From CAYTLW01 sp964438735 (GTDB taxonomy: Bacteria > Myxococcota_A > UBA9042): a stretch of 64,000 bases of DNA. The stretch covers positions 24,827 through 88,826 of the forward strand of contig CAYTLW010000018.1 in the NCBI GenBank assembly GCA_964438735.1, read 5' to 3'. The notes under the pieces are model-generated. The model worked only from the letters and a program-made list of their open reading frames with translations, had not been told where the DNA came from and ran no database searches. The position numbers were made by a program, and so were the translations under genes. Numbering within the stretch: the stretch's first letter is position 1; each line of letters opens with the position of its first letter. Positions 8,311 to 16,907 of this stretch are shown in pieces.

Positions 8311-10937
8311 TCGCCATCGGTCGGACCATCCCCCGGCAGGCGTGTATGGCGCTGCTGGTTATGCTGGGAGCGGTGGCGCTGGCCGGCGCTCCTGGTGCTG
8401 CGCTCGCCCAAAACAAGGCGCCGCCCAAGGTCGAACCGCCCAAGCTGATCACCTACGTCAAGGCCGTCTACCCCGAGGCGCTGCGAGCGCGTGGGCTGCG
8501 GGGCGAGGTGGTGCTCGAGCTGGACATCGGCGTCGACGGCACGGTGGGCAAGGTCGCAGTCTTCAAGTCCGCCGGGCCGGATTTCGACGCCGCGGCGAAA
8601 GTGGCCGGAGCCAGACTGCTCTTCAAGCCAGCCACGGTGGGCGGCAAGGCCACGCCGGTGCGAATCCGATTCCGCTATCGCTTCAAGATGGAGGTGGCGG
8701 CCGCCCGCAGGGGCCCCTCTCGCGGGCCCGGTCGCTACGGCCGCCGGGGACCGGTGCTGGCGCCGGCGGGGTTCTCCAGCTTCCGCGGCCAGGTGCTGCA
8801 GCGGGGCACGCGCCGACCGGTGGTGAGCGCCCTGGTGCTGCTGCCAAAACTGGGCAAAGAGACGGTCACCGACGCCGACGGCGGCTTCGCGTTTGGCTTG
8901 TTGCCGTCGGGTCGACACACGGTCCAGGTGCAGGCAGCGGGCCACAAGGCCTATCGAAGCAAGGTGCGGGTCCGAAAAGGGGCGACCACAGACAGGGTGC
9001 TGCGCCCCGAACGCGACTCCTACACCCTGTACAGGGCTTCTGTGACGGCGCCGCCCGAGCCGGGCGAGATGTCTCGGCGAGAGCTCAGCGTCGAGGAGAT
9101 CCAGCGCATCCCCGGCGTCTATGGCGACGCCTTCAAGGTGGTCCAGAACCTGCCCGGCGTCGCCCGCGTGCCCGGACTCGGCGGCCAGATCATCGTGCGC
9201 GGCTCGGCGCCCGGCGACACCCAGGTGATGATCGAAGGCGTCAGCGTGCCCCTGCTGTACCACTTCGGCGGCGTCTACTCGGTGGTCAATACCGACATCC
9301 TGGAGGGCATCGACTTCTTTCCCGGCTCCTACCCCGTGCGCTACGGCCGCAAGACCGGCGGCCTGTTGCAGGCGCGGCTCAAGCTGCCCAAAGCGGACGA
9401 GCCCTGGCACGGCTACGTCGAGAGCAACGTCTTCCACACCGGCTTCCTGTTGGGCGGCAACTGGGGCGACACGTCGTTCACGTTGGCGGGCCGACGCTCC
9501 TACATCGACTGGGTGCTCAACGCGGTGGTGCCCGACGGGGTGCTGCCCTTCACCGTGGCGCCGCGCTACTACGACTATCAGGTCAAGGTCGACCACATCT
9601 TCAGCCGCCACTTCAACGCCACCCTGCTGGTGCTGGGCAGTGACGACGCCCTGGAGCTGGTCATCGACCGGCCGCCGGCGGGCTTCAGCGAAGCCGAGGG
9701 CGGGCTGCATTTCGGCACCGTCTTCCACGGCGCGATCGGTTTGCTGCGCTTCTCCGGCACCGGCTGGACCGCCCGCACGACCCTGGGCTACGTCGACGGC
9801 GCGGTCACCTTCGGCGTCGGCACGCAGGCACTGGACGTGGACATCAGCGCCGCCGACATCACCCTGCGCCAGGACGTAACCTTCGGCGAGGGACCGGTGC
9901 AGCTGCGCGCCGGCTTCGACATGCTGGCCACGCCCTACGACATCAACGTGCTGCTGCCCCAGGTGGGTGCAGAAGAGGGCAAAGGAGAGGACGCCGACAG
10001 CCGCCTGCGCTTCTGGGCCTACGACGAGACCTTCAGCTCCCCTTCGCTCTGGCTGGATGCGGTATTCAAGATGCACCCCGACTTGGAGGTGGTACCCGGC
10101 CTTCGGGTCGATCTCTACGGCGGCAACGCCAACGGCCGCGCCATCTTGGGCCGGCTGAATACGCGCTGGCGCATCGATGAGCAGTGGACCGTCAAGGCGG
10201 CCATCGGCCAGACCGCGCAGCCGCCGTCATTTCAGTACCTGGTGCCCCGCTTCGGCAACCCGGACCTGCTCCCGGCCGGTGGCTTCGAGACCGCGGCGGG
10301 CTTCGAACTCTCGCTCTGGGATCGTGTGACTGTGGACCTGCAGGGCTTCTACAAGGTGCTCTACGACCTGCCGGTGCAGCCGGCCGAGTTCTTCCCCACG
10401 GTGCTGGTGGTCAACGAAGGCGCGGGCCGCATCTACGGCCTGGAATTGCTCGCCCGCCACAAGCCGGTGGGCCGCTTCTTCGGCTGGATCGCCTACACGC
10501 TCATGCGCGCCGAGGAGACGCCCCACCCCGGCGATCCCTCGCGCCCCATGGAGTGGGATCAGACCCACATCCTCACCGCCGTGGCCTCGTACAAGCTGCC
10601 CTGGAATTTCGAGGTCAGCGGCCGCTTCCGCGTCGTCACCGGCAACCCCTTCACCGAAGTCGCCACGGCGGTCTATGACGAGGATGACGACAACTACAAT
10701 CGCATCGCCTCGAGTTGCATTCGCTGCGCCAGGCTGCCGGCGTTTCACCAGTTCGACCTGCGCCTCGATCGCAAGTGGGTCTGGGATACCTGGATGCTGG
10801 GCGTCTACCTGGACGTGCAGAATGTGTACAACCAGGCCAATGTGGAGGGGATTCGGTACAACTACGACGCCACGTTGCAGACGCCGCAAACGGGTCTGCC
10901 GATCATCCCAAGTTTGGGGCTTCGCGGCGAATTCTGA
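8307..10937 (+). CDS. TonB-dependent receptor with an N-terminal TonB-C domain
   Basis: 876 residues, GTG start overlapping the lipoprotein stop. Order: signal peptide (about 1-35, ending GAALAQ); a TonB C-terminal-like domain (about 45-125, with VKAVYPEALRARGLRGEVVL and VDGTVGKVAV); a carboxypeptidase-regulatory beta-sandwich (about 155-225, FRGQVLQRGTRRPVVSALV); a plug domain (about 245-355, with IIVRGSAPGDTQVMIEGV); and a long beta-barrel ending in a C-terminal aromatic (GLRGEF). Barrel segments such as WTARTTLGYVDGAV alternate as expected. The TonB-C domain on the receptor itself is unusual: normally it belongs to the energiser. Substrate unknown; no siderophore, vitamin or metal gene is adjacent. 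Confidence 0.92.
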   Translation: MIAIGRTIPRQACMALLVMLGAVALAGAPGAALAQNKAPPKVEPPKLITYVKAVYPEALRARGLRGEVVLELDIGVDGTVGKVAVFKSAGPDFDAAAKVAGARLLFKPATVGGKATPVRIRFRYRFKMEVAAARRGPSRGPGRYGRRGPVLAPAGFSSFRGQVLQRGTRRPVVSALVLLPKLGKETVTDADGGFAFGLLPSGRHTVQVQAAGHKAYRSKVRVRKGATTDRVLRPERDSYTLYRASVTAPPEPGEMSRRELSVEEIQRIPGVYGDAFKVVQNLPGVARVPGLGGQIIVRGSAPGDTQVMIEGVSVPLLYHFGGVYSVVNTDILEGIDFFPGSYPVRYGRKTGGLLQARLKLPKADEPWHGYVESNVFHTGFLLGGNWGDTSFTLAGRRSYIDWVLNAVVPDGVLPFTVAPRYYDYQVKVDHIFSRHFNATLLVLGSDDALELVIDRPPAGFSEAEGGLHFGTVFHGAIGLLRFSGTGWTARTTLGYVDGAVTFGVGTQALDVDISAADITLRQDVTFGEGPVQLRAGFDMLATPYDINVLLPQVGAEEGKGEDADSRLRFWAYDETFSSPSLWLDAVFKMHPDLEVVPGLRVDLYGGNANGRAILGRLNTRWRIDEQWTVKAAIGQTAQPPSFQYLVPRFGNPDLLPAGGFETAAGFELSLWDRVTVDLQGFYKVLYDLPVQPAEFFPTVLVVNEGAGRIYGLELLARHKPVGRFFGWIAYTLMRAEETPHPGDPSRPMEWDQTHILTAVASYKLPWNFEVSGRFRVVTGNPFTEVATAVYDEDDDNYNRIASSCIRCARLPAFHQFDLRLDRKWVWDTWMLGVYLDVQNVYNQANVEGIRYNYDATLQTPQTGLPIIPSLGLRGEF

Positions 10938-10946
10938 GGCCGTTCG

Positions 10947-12440
10947 TCAGTCTTTGACCGCGTGGAGACCATTCTTGTCGGTCACGTAGATCGCGTTGCT
11001 GTACACCCAGGCGAAGTCCTGTCCGCTCACGTCCACCATGCCGCCCATGAGCTTCTCCAGGTGGTGCGGTCGGATGCGAACTTCGGCGCGATAGGCGCCC
11101 GCCTTGTCGGGTACGTGGCTCAAGTCGCCTGAACCGCTGGCGACCTCATCCCAGCCGCCCTCTTTGGCGCGCAGCAGTCGCGCTGTCAGCTCCGGGGGCG
11201 TGGCCTTGTCGTCCAGGTGGGCGATGGTGGGCATGCGCAGCCGCAATGTTGGCTTGTCGGCCAGCTTCAGGTCGCTGCCCATCTCGTGAATCTTCTCATC
11301 GCCGCTGGCGCCTGTGAGCGCCACGAAGTCGAAGCCTTCGGCATAGCCGAAGACTTCGAAGACGCCATACAGGCGGCCGGCGCGCAGGGCGTCTTTGAGG
11401 GAGCGATCGTCCCAGCTGCCGTCGTCCTTGGGTTTGACCAGGAGGTGGTTGGAAAACCAGATCATCATGCGCCGATAGCTGTCGACCCGCTCGCCGTCGG
11501 CCAGCTTGATGGGCAGCGTATTGCGGTGGCAGTCGGTGCCCATGGTGGTCACGCGCCTGACGCCGCGCGCCAGGACGCTGCCCCAGCGACTGGTGTACTC
11601 GGGATCCTCGTGCAGCAGGGGCAACACGGCCAGGTCGGGGTGGGGGGCCTTGTCCTTGTCCTTGCCGATGGCCAGGCTGAGCAGCTGCGCCGCCTCGGCC
11701 ATCTTGGCGACCATGTTGGCGTGCAGGTTGAACATCTCGAAGCCGTCCAGCGGCCGTTCGACCAGCTCATCGACGCTGTGATCTTCGGTGTGGGCGACCA
11801 GGAGCACGGCGTTCTGCTTCTTGAGCTTGTTGGCGGCCTCCTCGGTCTCGTCGCTGTAGGCCGCGCCGCGCACCTTCACGCCACCGGGCACGTGACCCTC
11901 CAGGCCAACCGGCATGTTGGACGAGGTCTCGGTGCCGGCCATGAGCAATTGCTCGAAACCGTCGCCGCAGAGGACCCTGTTGGCCACCGGCCCGCCGTCG
12001 CGCTGGATCAGCTTGTCACCCTTGTGCTTCTGGTAGAGCAGCACGTCGGGAAAGGGGTGGTCGCGGAAGTGGGTCGGGTGATCGGTGAGCATGGCGAAGT
12101 TGTGCCGCACCTTGCACAGGTCGTTGCGGAAGTCCTCGTAGCAGGGCTGGTTGATCTTGCCCTCGTCATCGAATGGTTTGCCGTCGCATGCGTCGTGGGA
12201 GTAGGGGCTGTGGGCGTGGATCAATCCGCGCAGATCCAGCAGACCGCGGCGGGTCGGCGTGGTCACCGGCTGGAGCACCTTCGAGGGCTGCCATGGGGTG
12301 CCCTGCCAGGCCGGCTTTTCGTGCAACGTCGAGGGCGCGTCCAGCGGGTCTGGGGTCGGCTCGTCGCCGTCATCTGTCTGGCCGCAGGCGAGGACGAGCA
12401 GCAACAGGGCGGGCAACGCTATGAAGGGATGTCGGTTCAT
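10947..12440 (-). CDS. PHP-domain metallophosphoesterase-like lipoprotein
   Basis: 497 residues from the ATG at 12440. Lipobox Cys19 (LVLACGQ). The fold signature is a PHP metal site: DLRGLIHAHSPYSHDACDG (HxH), then NFAMLTDHPTHF, a long insert, VLLVAHTEDHS, and a late GTDCHRNTLP. Together these give the His/Asp ligands expected for a PHP di- or tri-metal centre. PHP enzymes are usually cytoplasmic; a lipidated version must act in the periplasm or at the outer membrane, perhaps on phosphodiesters or sugar phosphates. It ends convergently 9 bases from the receptor gene and lies 83 bases downstream of the parvulin-like gene. Confidence 0.8.
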   Translation of the reverse strand: MNRHPFIALPALLLLVLACGQTDDGDEPTPDPLDAPSTLHEKPAWQGTPWQPSKVLQPVTTPTRRGLLDLRGLIHAHSPYSHDACDGKPFDDEGKINQPCYEDFRNDLCKVRHNFAMLTDHPTHFRDHPFPDVLLYQKHKGDKLIQRDGGPVANRVLCGDGFEQLLMAGTETSSNMPVGLEGHVPGGVKVRGAAYSDETEEAANKLKKQNAVLLVAHTEDHSVDELVERPLDGFEMFNLHANMVAKMAEAAQLLSLAIGKDKDKAPHPDLAVLPLLHEDPEYTSRWGSVLARGVRRVTTMGTDCHRNTLPIKLADGERVDSYRRMMIWFSNHLLVKPKDDGSWDDRSLKDALRAGRLYGVFEVFGYAEGFDFVALTGASGDEKIHEMGSDLKLADKPTLRLRMPTIAHLDDKATPPELTARLLRAKEGGWDEVASGSGDLSHVPDKAGAYRAEVRIRPHHLEKLMGGMVDVSGQDFAWVYSNAIYVTDKNGLHAVKD

Positions 12441-12523
12441 CGTCAGTGGGTCTCCCGGGCTGGCCGGACGGCATTGTGGGCGATGCCGGGGCGGCGCACA
12501 AACACAGTTTTGGCAGACGCGCC

Positions 12524-13639
12524 TCAGGGCGTGGCACCGGGAACGTGCGGCGGCACGCGATCCCCGGCGTCCGGGGTCAGCGCCTGCACCACCGCCTTGC
12601 CGAAGGCCGCCTCGATGGCCGGCCGTTGCCAGAGCAGGCGAGCGCCCTTCAGCAAGCGACCGCGATACGCCTGTCGCTCGGTAGCGACCCGCTCCGAACA
12701 GACCATGCGCCGCAGCCGGGCCTGGGTGGCCGGTGCCTTGAAAGACGTACGACGGGTGGCTTCGCGGGCGACCAGAACCGAGACACTCCAGCCCCAAGGG
12801 GTCTCCACCGGGCCGAGCACATCGCCCAGGGCGGCGGCGCTGGCGGCGCCGGCCACCTCCGGGTTCGTCGCCCGGGCAGCGGCGCCGGGGAAACCGGGCT
12901 CGTCGGTGTGGTCGAAGGTATAGCGACGCAAGCGGAGTTCGGTGACCTGGGCAGCGAGGGTCGCGATGGCCTCTTCGACCACCGGCCCGTGACTCTGCAC
13001 CAGGGGACTGTCGGCCATGGCCACGACCGTGGTGCCCGATGGCAGTCCGGTTGCCGCGGGCAACGCCTGCGCGATTCGTTTGCGTAGACCGCTCGCGTGG
13101 GGATGCATCCGCCGCTTGCAGGCCACCGCATCGGCAGGAACACAGGTGTCGGGCGACGTGCAGCAGACGAACTGCCCCTCCCAGATGGTGCTGCGGCGGG
13201 GGTGATGCAGGCGGCCGCGACTGGCCATCCAGGCCTGGCGCAGGGCGGCCGGCTCGATGTTCGGGCAGCCATCATCGGCCCGCCAGATGCCGGCCAGGAA
13301 GCGCTCGGCAGCAGCGTGCGCCGTCTCTCCAGCCTTTGCATGGTGGCCCAACCCGGCCAGCTCGCGCAGCACCAGGGCGTCCGATGCGGCCATCAACATG
13401 GCCTCGACCACCACCTTGGGGTCCTTGGACGGCCCGGCCAACGCCAATCGGGCGCGCACCGCGCTGGCGTGTACATCGCTGAGGTCGATGCGGGCCACGA
13501 CGGGGTCCGCCTTCGCCGGCGGCACTGCAGCGACCGGTCTGCGAGTCTCCGTTGGAGGGGCCACGGTCTTGTCTTTGCAGCCGCTCGTTGCCAGCGCAAC
13601 GAGGACAGACAGGCACAGGGCCGGGGCGCGCATCCTCAT
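12524..13639 (-). CDS. Lipoprotein with a probable parvulin-type (PpiC/SurA) foldase domain
   Basis: 371 residues. ATG at 13639 overlaps the argF stop (ATGA). Lipobox Cys21 (ATSGCKDK). The N-terminal helical half and a Cys-bearing insert are unlike known folds, but the C-terminal part contains ALGDVLGPVETPWGWSVSVL, which matches the GDVxGPVxTPxGWHVxxV pattern of parvulin peptidyl-prolyl isomerases, followed by a helical tail as in PrsA/SurA. I infer an envelope chaperone or isomerase. Position after argF is probably operon convenience rather than shared function. Confidence 0.65.
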   Translation of the reverse strand: MRMRAPALCLSVLVALATSGCKDKTVAPPTETRRPVAAVPPAKADPVVARIDLSDVHASAVRARLALAGPSKDPKVVVEAMLMAASDALVLRELAGLGHHAKAGETAHAAAERFLAGIWRADDGCPNIEPAALRQAWMASRGRLHHPRRSTIWEGQFVCCTSPDTCVPADAVACKRRMHPHASGLRKRIAQALPAATGLPSGTTVVAMADSPLVQSHGPVVEEAIATLAAQVTELRLRRYTFDHTDEPGFPGAAARATNPEVAGAASAAALGDVLGPVETPWGWSVSVLVAREATRRTSFKAPATQARLRRMVCSERVATERQAYRGRLLKGARLLWQRPAIEAAFGKAVVQALTPDAGDRVPPHVPGATP

Positions 13640-14577
13640 GCCATCAAGTGGACCATCAAGGCCTTCTGGGCGTGCAACCGATTCTCCGCCTGGTCGAAGA
13701 TGATGGACTGCGGGCCATCGCAGACCTCGGCGCTCACCTCCTCGCCGCGATGGGCGGGCAGGCAGTGCATGAACACGGCATCGGGCGCGGCGCGGGCCAT
13801 CAGGGCGGCGTCGACCTGGTAGTCGGCCAGGTCCGCAAGGCGGCGCTCCTTCTCGGCCTCCTGACCCATGGAGGTCCACACATCGGTGTACACGCTGTGG
13901 GCACCAACGACGCCGTCCAGGTCCGCGGTCACGTGGATGCTGGCGCCGGACTTCTCGGCCACCGCGCGGGCACGCTGCACCATGTCTTCGTTGGGCTGGT
14001 AGCCGTCGGGTCCGACCACCACCACGTCCATGCCCAGCAGTGCGCCGGTCAACAGCAGCGAGTTGGCCATGTTGTTGGCCGCGTCGCCCACGTAGGCCAG
14101 CTTGCGTCCCTGCAGGGTCTGCACGTCGAAGCCATCGCCCGGCGTGAAGTGCTCGATCATGGTCATGGCATCGGCCATCGTCTGGCAGGGATGCAGCAGG
14201 TCGCTGAGACCATTGATGACCGGCACCGTGGCATGGGCGGCCATCTCTTCCAGGATGTCGTGGCCGTGCACCCGCGCCATGATGCCGGCGCAGTAGCGAG
14301 AGACCACGCGGGCGGTGTCGGCGATGGTCTCACCGCGACCGATCTGGATGTCCTGGGACGACAGGAAGAGCGCGTGGCCGCCCAGCTCATAAGCGCCGAC
14401 CTCGAAGCTGACGCGGGTGCGGGTCGAGCGCTTCTGGAAGATCATCGCCAGGGTGCGATCGGTCAGCTTGTCGCGGTAGTTCGCCGGCGAACGCTTGATG
14501 GCGTGGGCCAGCTGCAGCACCGAGAGCGCCTCGTCGGCGGCCAGATCCAAGACGCTGAGGAAGTGTCGCGCGGCCAT
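13636..14577 (-). CDS. argF: Ornithine carbamoyltransferase
   Basis: 313 residues, normal for the family. Interconverts ornithine plus carbamoyl phosphate with citrulline plus phosphate. Carbamoyl-phosphate loop STRTR at residues 51-55, HPCQ at 129-132, the ornithine-site DVWTSMGQE, and the HCLPAHRGEEV loop are all present. A strong GGAGG lies upstream of the ATG at 14577. It is 32 bases downstream of a carbamate kinase gene, so the enzyme could act either anabolically (arginine synthesis; argB and argC lie at the far end of the window) or catabolically as ArcB. Confidence 0.95.
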   Translation of the reverse strand: MAARHFLSVLDLAADEALSVLQLAHAIKRSPANYRDKLTDRTLAMIFQKRSTRTRVSFEVGAYELGGHALFLSSQDIQIGRGETIADTARVVSRYCAGIMARVHGHDILEEMAAHATVPVINGLSDLLHPCQTMADAMTMIEHFTPGDGFDVQTLQGRKLAYVGDAANNMANSLLLTGALLGMDVVVVGPDGYQPNEDMVQRARAVAEKSGASIHVTADLDGVVGAHSVYTDVWTSMGQEAEKERRLADLADYQVDAALMARAAPDAVFMHCLPAHRGEEVSAEVCDGPQSIIFDQAENRLHAQKALMVHLMA

Positions 14578-14609
14578 GCATGTCCTCCTTGTGGTGCTGC
14601 GGGGTCGAC

Positions 14610-15584
14610 CTACTCGTCCGCCACGATGTGGGTGCCCTTGCTGCGATCCACCAGCCCGGCGAAGTCGTTCCAGACGCCGATGGAGACGCCGCCGCTGGAG
14701 TGACGACAGAAAGCCACCGCGGCCTGGACCTTGGGACCCATGGAGCCGGGCGGAAACTGGCCCTCGGCGAGATACTGACAGGCCTCGGTGACGCTCAGCC
14801 GACCCAGCGGGCGGGCGTCTGGCGTGCCGAAGTCGACCTCCAGGTTGGCGACCGGGGTGAGCACGATCAGGCGCTGCGCACCCAGGCGAGCACCCAGCAG
14901 GGCGGCGGTGCGATCCTTGTCGATGACGGCGTCCACGCCGACGAGCATGCCGTCTTCGTCGCGCGCCACGGGGATGCCACCGCCACCACCGGCGATGACC
15001 ACGTCGTGCAGCTCCAGGGCCGCGGCGATGCTCTCCAGGTTGGTAATCTCCTGCGGACCGGGCGAGGCGACCACACGCCGCCAGCCACGGCCGGAGTCCT
15101 CGACCATGTTCCAGCCCAGGCGCTCCTTGCGCCGCCTGGCCTTCTCTTCCTCGTAAAAGCTGCCGATGGGCTTGGTGGGCTTGCTGAAGGCCGGATCATT
15201 GCGATCCACCAGCACCTGGGTCAGCACGGTCGTGGCCTTGAGCTCTGGGCGGTCGCAGCGACAGTTGCGTACACCCAGCTCCAGGGCGAAGCCAAGCGTG
15301 CCCTGGGTCGATGCCACGCAGGCCACCAGGGGCAACTCCGGGATGCGGTCCGAAGCGAGCTCATTGCGCTGCAACGCATAACCGACCTGGGGCCCGTTGC
15401 CATGCACGAGCAGGACCCTGTAGCCGTGATCCACCAGGTGACAGATGGCGCCGACCACCTTCTCGGCGCGCGCGATCTGCAGGTCGTGGTCGCCGCTGTC
15501 GCTCTTGTCCACCAGCGCGTTGCCGCCCACCGCCAGGACGGCGACGGGGCGGGTGTAGCCATTGGCGGACGTCGGGCCGGGCAT
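14610..15584 (-). CDS. arcC: Carbamate kinase
   Basis: 324 residues. Transfers phosphate between carbamoyl phosphate and ADP, giving ATP, ammonia and CO2 in the catabolic direction. Family marks: LAVGGNALVDKSDSGDHD at the N-terminus, VHGNGPQVGYAL, VIAGGGGGIPV, the AVIDKDR motif and the C-terminal GVSIGVWNDF. Slightly longer than enteric ArcC. With argF next door the pair would turn citrulline into ornithine and ATP; no arginine deiminase gene is seen nearby. Confidence 0.95.
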   Translation of the reverse strand: MPGPTSANGYTRPVAVLAVGGNALVDKSDSGDHDLQIARAEKVVGAICHLVDHGYRVLLVHGNGPQVGYALQRNELASDRIPELPLVACVASTQGTLGFALELGVRNCRCDRPELKATTVLTQVLVDRNDPAFSKPTKPIGSFYEEEKARRRKERLGWNMVEDSGRGWRRVVASPGPQEITNLESIAAALELHDVVIAGGGGGIPVARDEDGMLVGVDAVIDKDRTAALLGARLGAQRLIVLTPVANLEVDFGTPDARPLGRLSVTEACQYLAEGQFPPGSMGPKVQAAVAFCRHSSGGVSIGVWNDFAGLVDRSKGTHIVADE

Positions 15585-15631
15585 GGCGCTCGTGAACCGG
15601 TCGGGCGGCCGATCGGGGGAGGTGAATCGTT

Positions 15632-16147
15632 CTAGAAGTTGTGCTTGAGCTCGGTGCGCTGACCGCTGGGCTCGGGCTGGTAGAGCCCGCTGATGCGACC
15701 GGCAGCCGAGTTGGTGCCTACGGGAGAGCCCGTGCCTGCGCTGCCTTCAATGGCCGACGAGCGCGCCGGTTTGGGGCTGGATTTGCGTAGCGGAGCCGCT
15801 TGGGGCAGGTCGGTGGGCGTGCCGCCGGAGGACATCTGGCAGGAACCGTCAAAGAAGACGCCCTTGTCGATGTGCAATGCGGGTGAGGTGATGTTGCCGC
15901 GCAGCTGGGCCGGAGCGTGCAGCTCTACGGCACCGGTGGCCACCACGTTGCCGGTCACGTCGCCGTAGACCATCACGTTGGCGACCCGGATCTCCGCCTG
16001 CACCTCGGCGCCTTCGCCGACGACCAGCGTGCCATCGCTGTAGATTTCGCCTGCAAAGCGGCCATCGATGCGCACCGTGCCTTGAAAGGTCAGCTTGCCC
16101 TCAAACTCGCTGCCGCGGCCCAGCAGTGCATTGATTTCTTCGCTCAT
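15632..16147 (-). CDS. Bactofilin (polymer-forming cytoskeletal protein)
   Basis: 171 residues. Bactofilins form nucleotide-free filaments that place envelope and cell-wall enzymes. The central beta-helical domain (about residues 12-100) is plain: GSEFEGKLTFQGTVRIDGRF, GEIYSDGTLVVGEGAEV, then short hydrophobic rungs to GNITSPALHIDKGVFFDG. The Pro/Ser-rich C-terminal tail after residue 105 is disordered, as is usual. Preceded by a glycosyltransferase and followed by arcC, 47 bases away. Confidence 0.93.
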   Translation of the reverse strand: MSEEINALLGRGSEFEGKLTFQGTVRIDGRFAGEIYSDGTLVVGEGAEVQAEIRVANVMVYGDVTGNVVATGAVELHAPAQLRGNITSPALHIDKGVFFDGSCQMSSGGTPTDLPQAAPLRKSSPKPARSSAIEGSAGTGSPVGTNSAAGRISGLYQPEPSGQRTELKHNF

Positions 16148-16199
16148 GAACTTGCTCCCGCCGGCCGCTCCGGGCCCGTGTCGGACGAGTCTACGGTTG

Positions 16200-16907
16200 C
16201 TACTTCATGAAGCGCAACCGCCAAACGTTCAACATCGCCTCCATGACGATGCCCTGGCTCATCTTCGAGGCCCCGCGGGTGCGATCGGGGAACTCGATGG
16301 GCACCTCGCCGACGGTGAAGCCGCGGCGCACGGCCCGCCAGGTCAGCTCGATCTGGAAGACGTACCCGCCGGCCATGATGTCATCCAGCGGGATGGTCTC
16401 CAGCACCCGCCGATTGAAGAGCTTGAAGCCACCGGTCAGGTCCTTGAACGGCAGCCCGAGGATGAGGCGGGCGTAGGTATTGCCGGACTTGCTGATGAAT
16501 CGCCGCGACCAGGACCAGTCATCGGTGCCGCCGCCGGGGATATAACGCGAGCCCAGCACCAGGTCGAAGCGCTCTGATGCGGCCAGGAAGTCGGGCAGGT
16601 AGCGCGGCTGATGGGAGAAGTCGCAGTCCATCTCCATGATCCGCTCATAGCCCCGCTTGAGCGCCCACTTGAAGCCGGCGATATAGGCCCGGCCCAGCCC
16701 TTCTTTGGCCTGGCGATGCAGGACATGCACCCGCTCGTCGGCGCCGGCGATCTCGTCGGCCAGGGCACCGGTGCCATCGGGACTGTTATCGTCGATGACC
16801 AGCACGTGCACCTGGGGCACCACCTCGTGGATCGCGGTGATCATCAGGGGCAGGTTTTCGACCTCGTTGTAGGTCGGCAGACAGATGACGGTATCGCTCT
16901 GTGACAT
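16200..16907 (-). CDS. Polyprenol-phosphate mannosyltransferase-like glycosyltransferase (GT2)
   Basis: 235 residues from the ATG at 16907, which shares one base with the upstream stop (TGATG). Closely follows the dolichol/polyprenol-phosphate mannose synthase pattern: VICLPTYNEVENL, VLVIDDNSPDGTG, EMDCDFSHQP (the DxD-type metal site), LVLGSRYIPGGG, LTGGFKLFNRRVL. No C-terminal membrane segments, so it is the soluble type. It would load a sugar, often mannose, onto a lipid carrier for envelope glycosylation. Confidence 0.9.
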   Translation of the reverse strand: MSQSDTVICLPTYNEVENLPLMITAIHEVVPQVHVLVIDDNSPDGTGALADEIAGADERVHVLHRQAKEGLGRAYIAGFKWALKRGYERIMEMDCDFSHQPRYLPDFLAASERFDLVLGSRYIPGGGTDDWSWSRRFISKSGNTYARLILGLPFKDLTGGFKLFNRRVLETIPLDDIMAGGYVFQIELTWRAVRRGFTVGEVPIEFPDRTRGASKMSQGIVMEAMLNVWRLRFMK

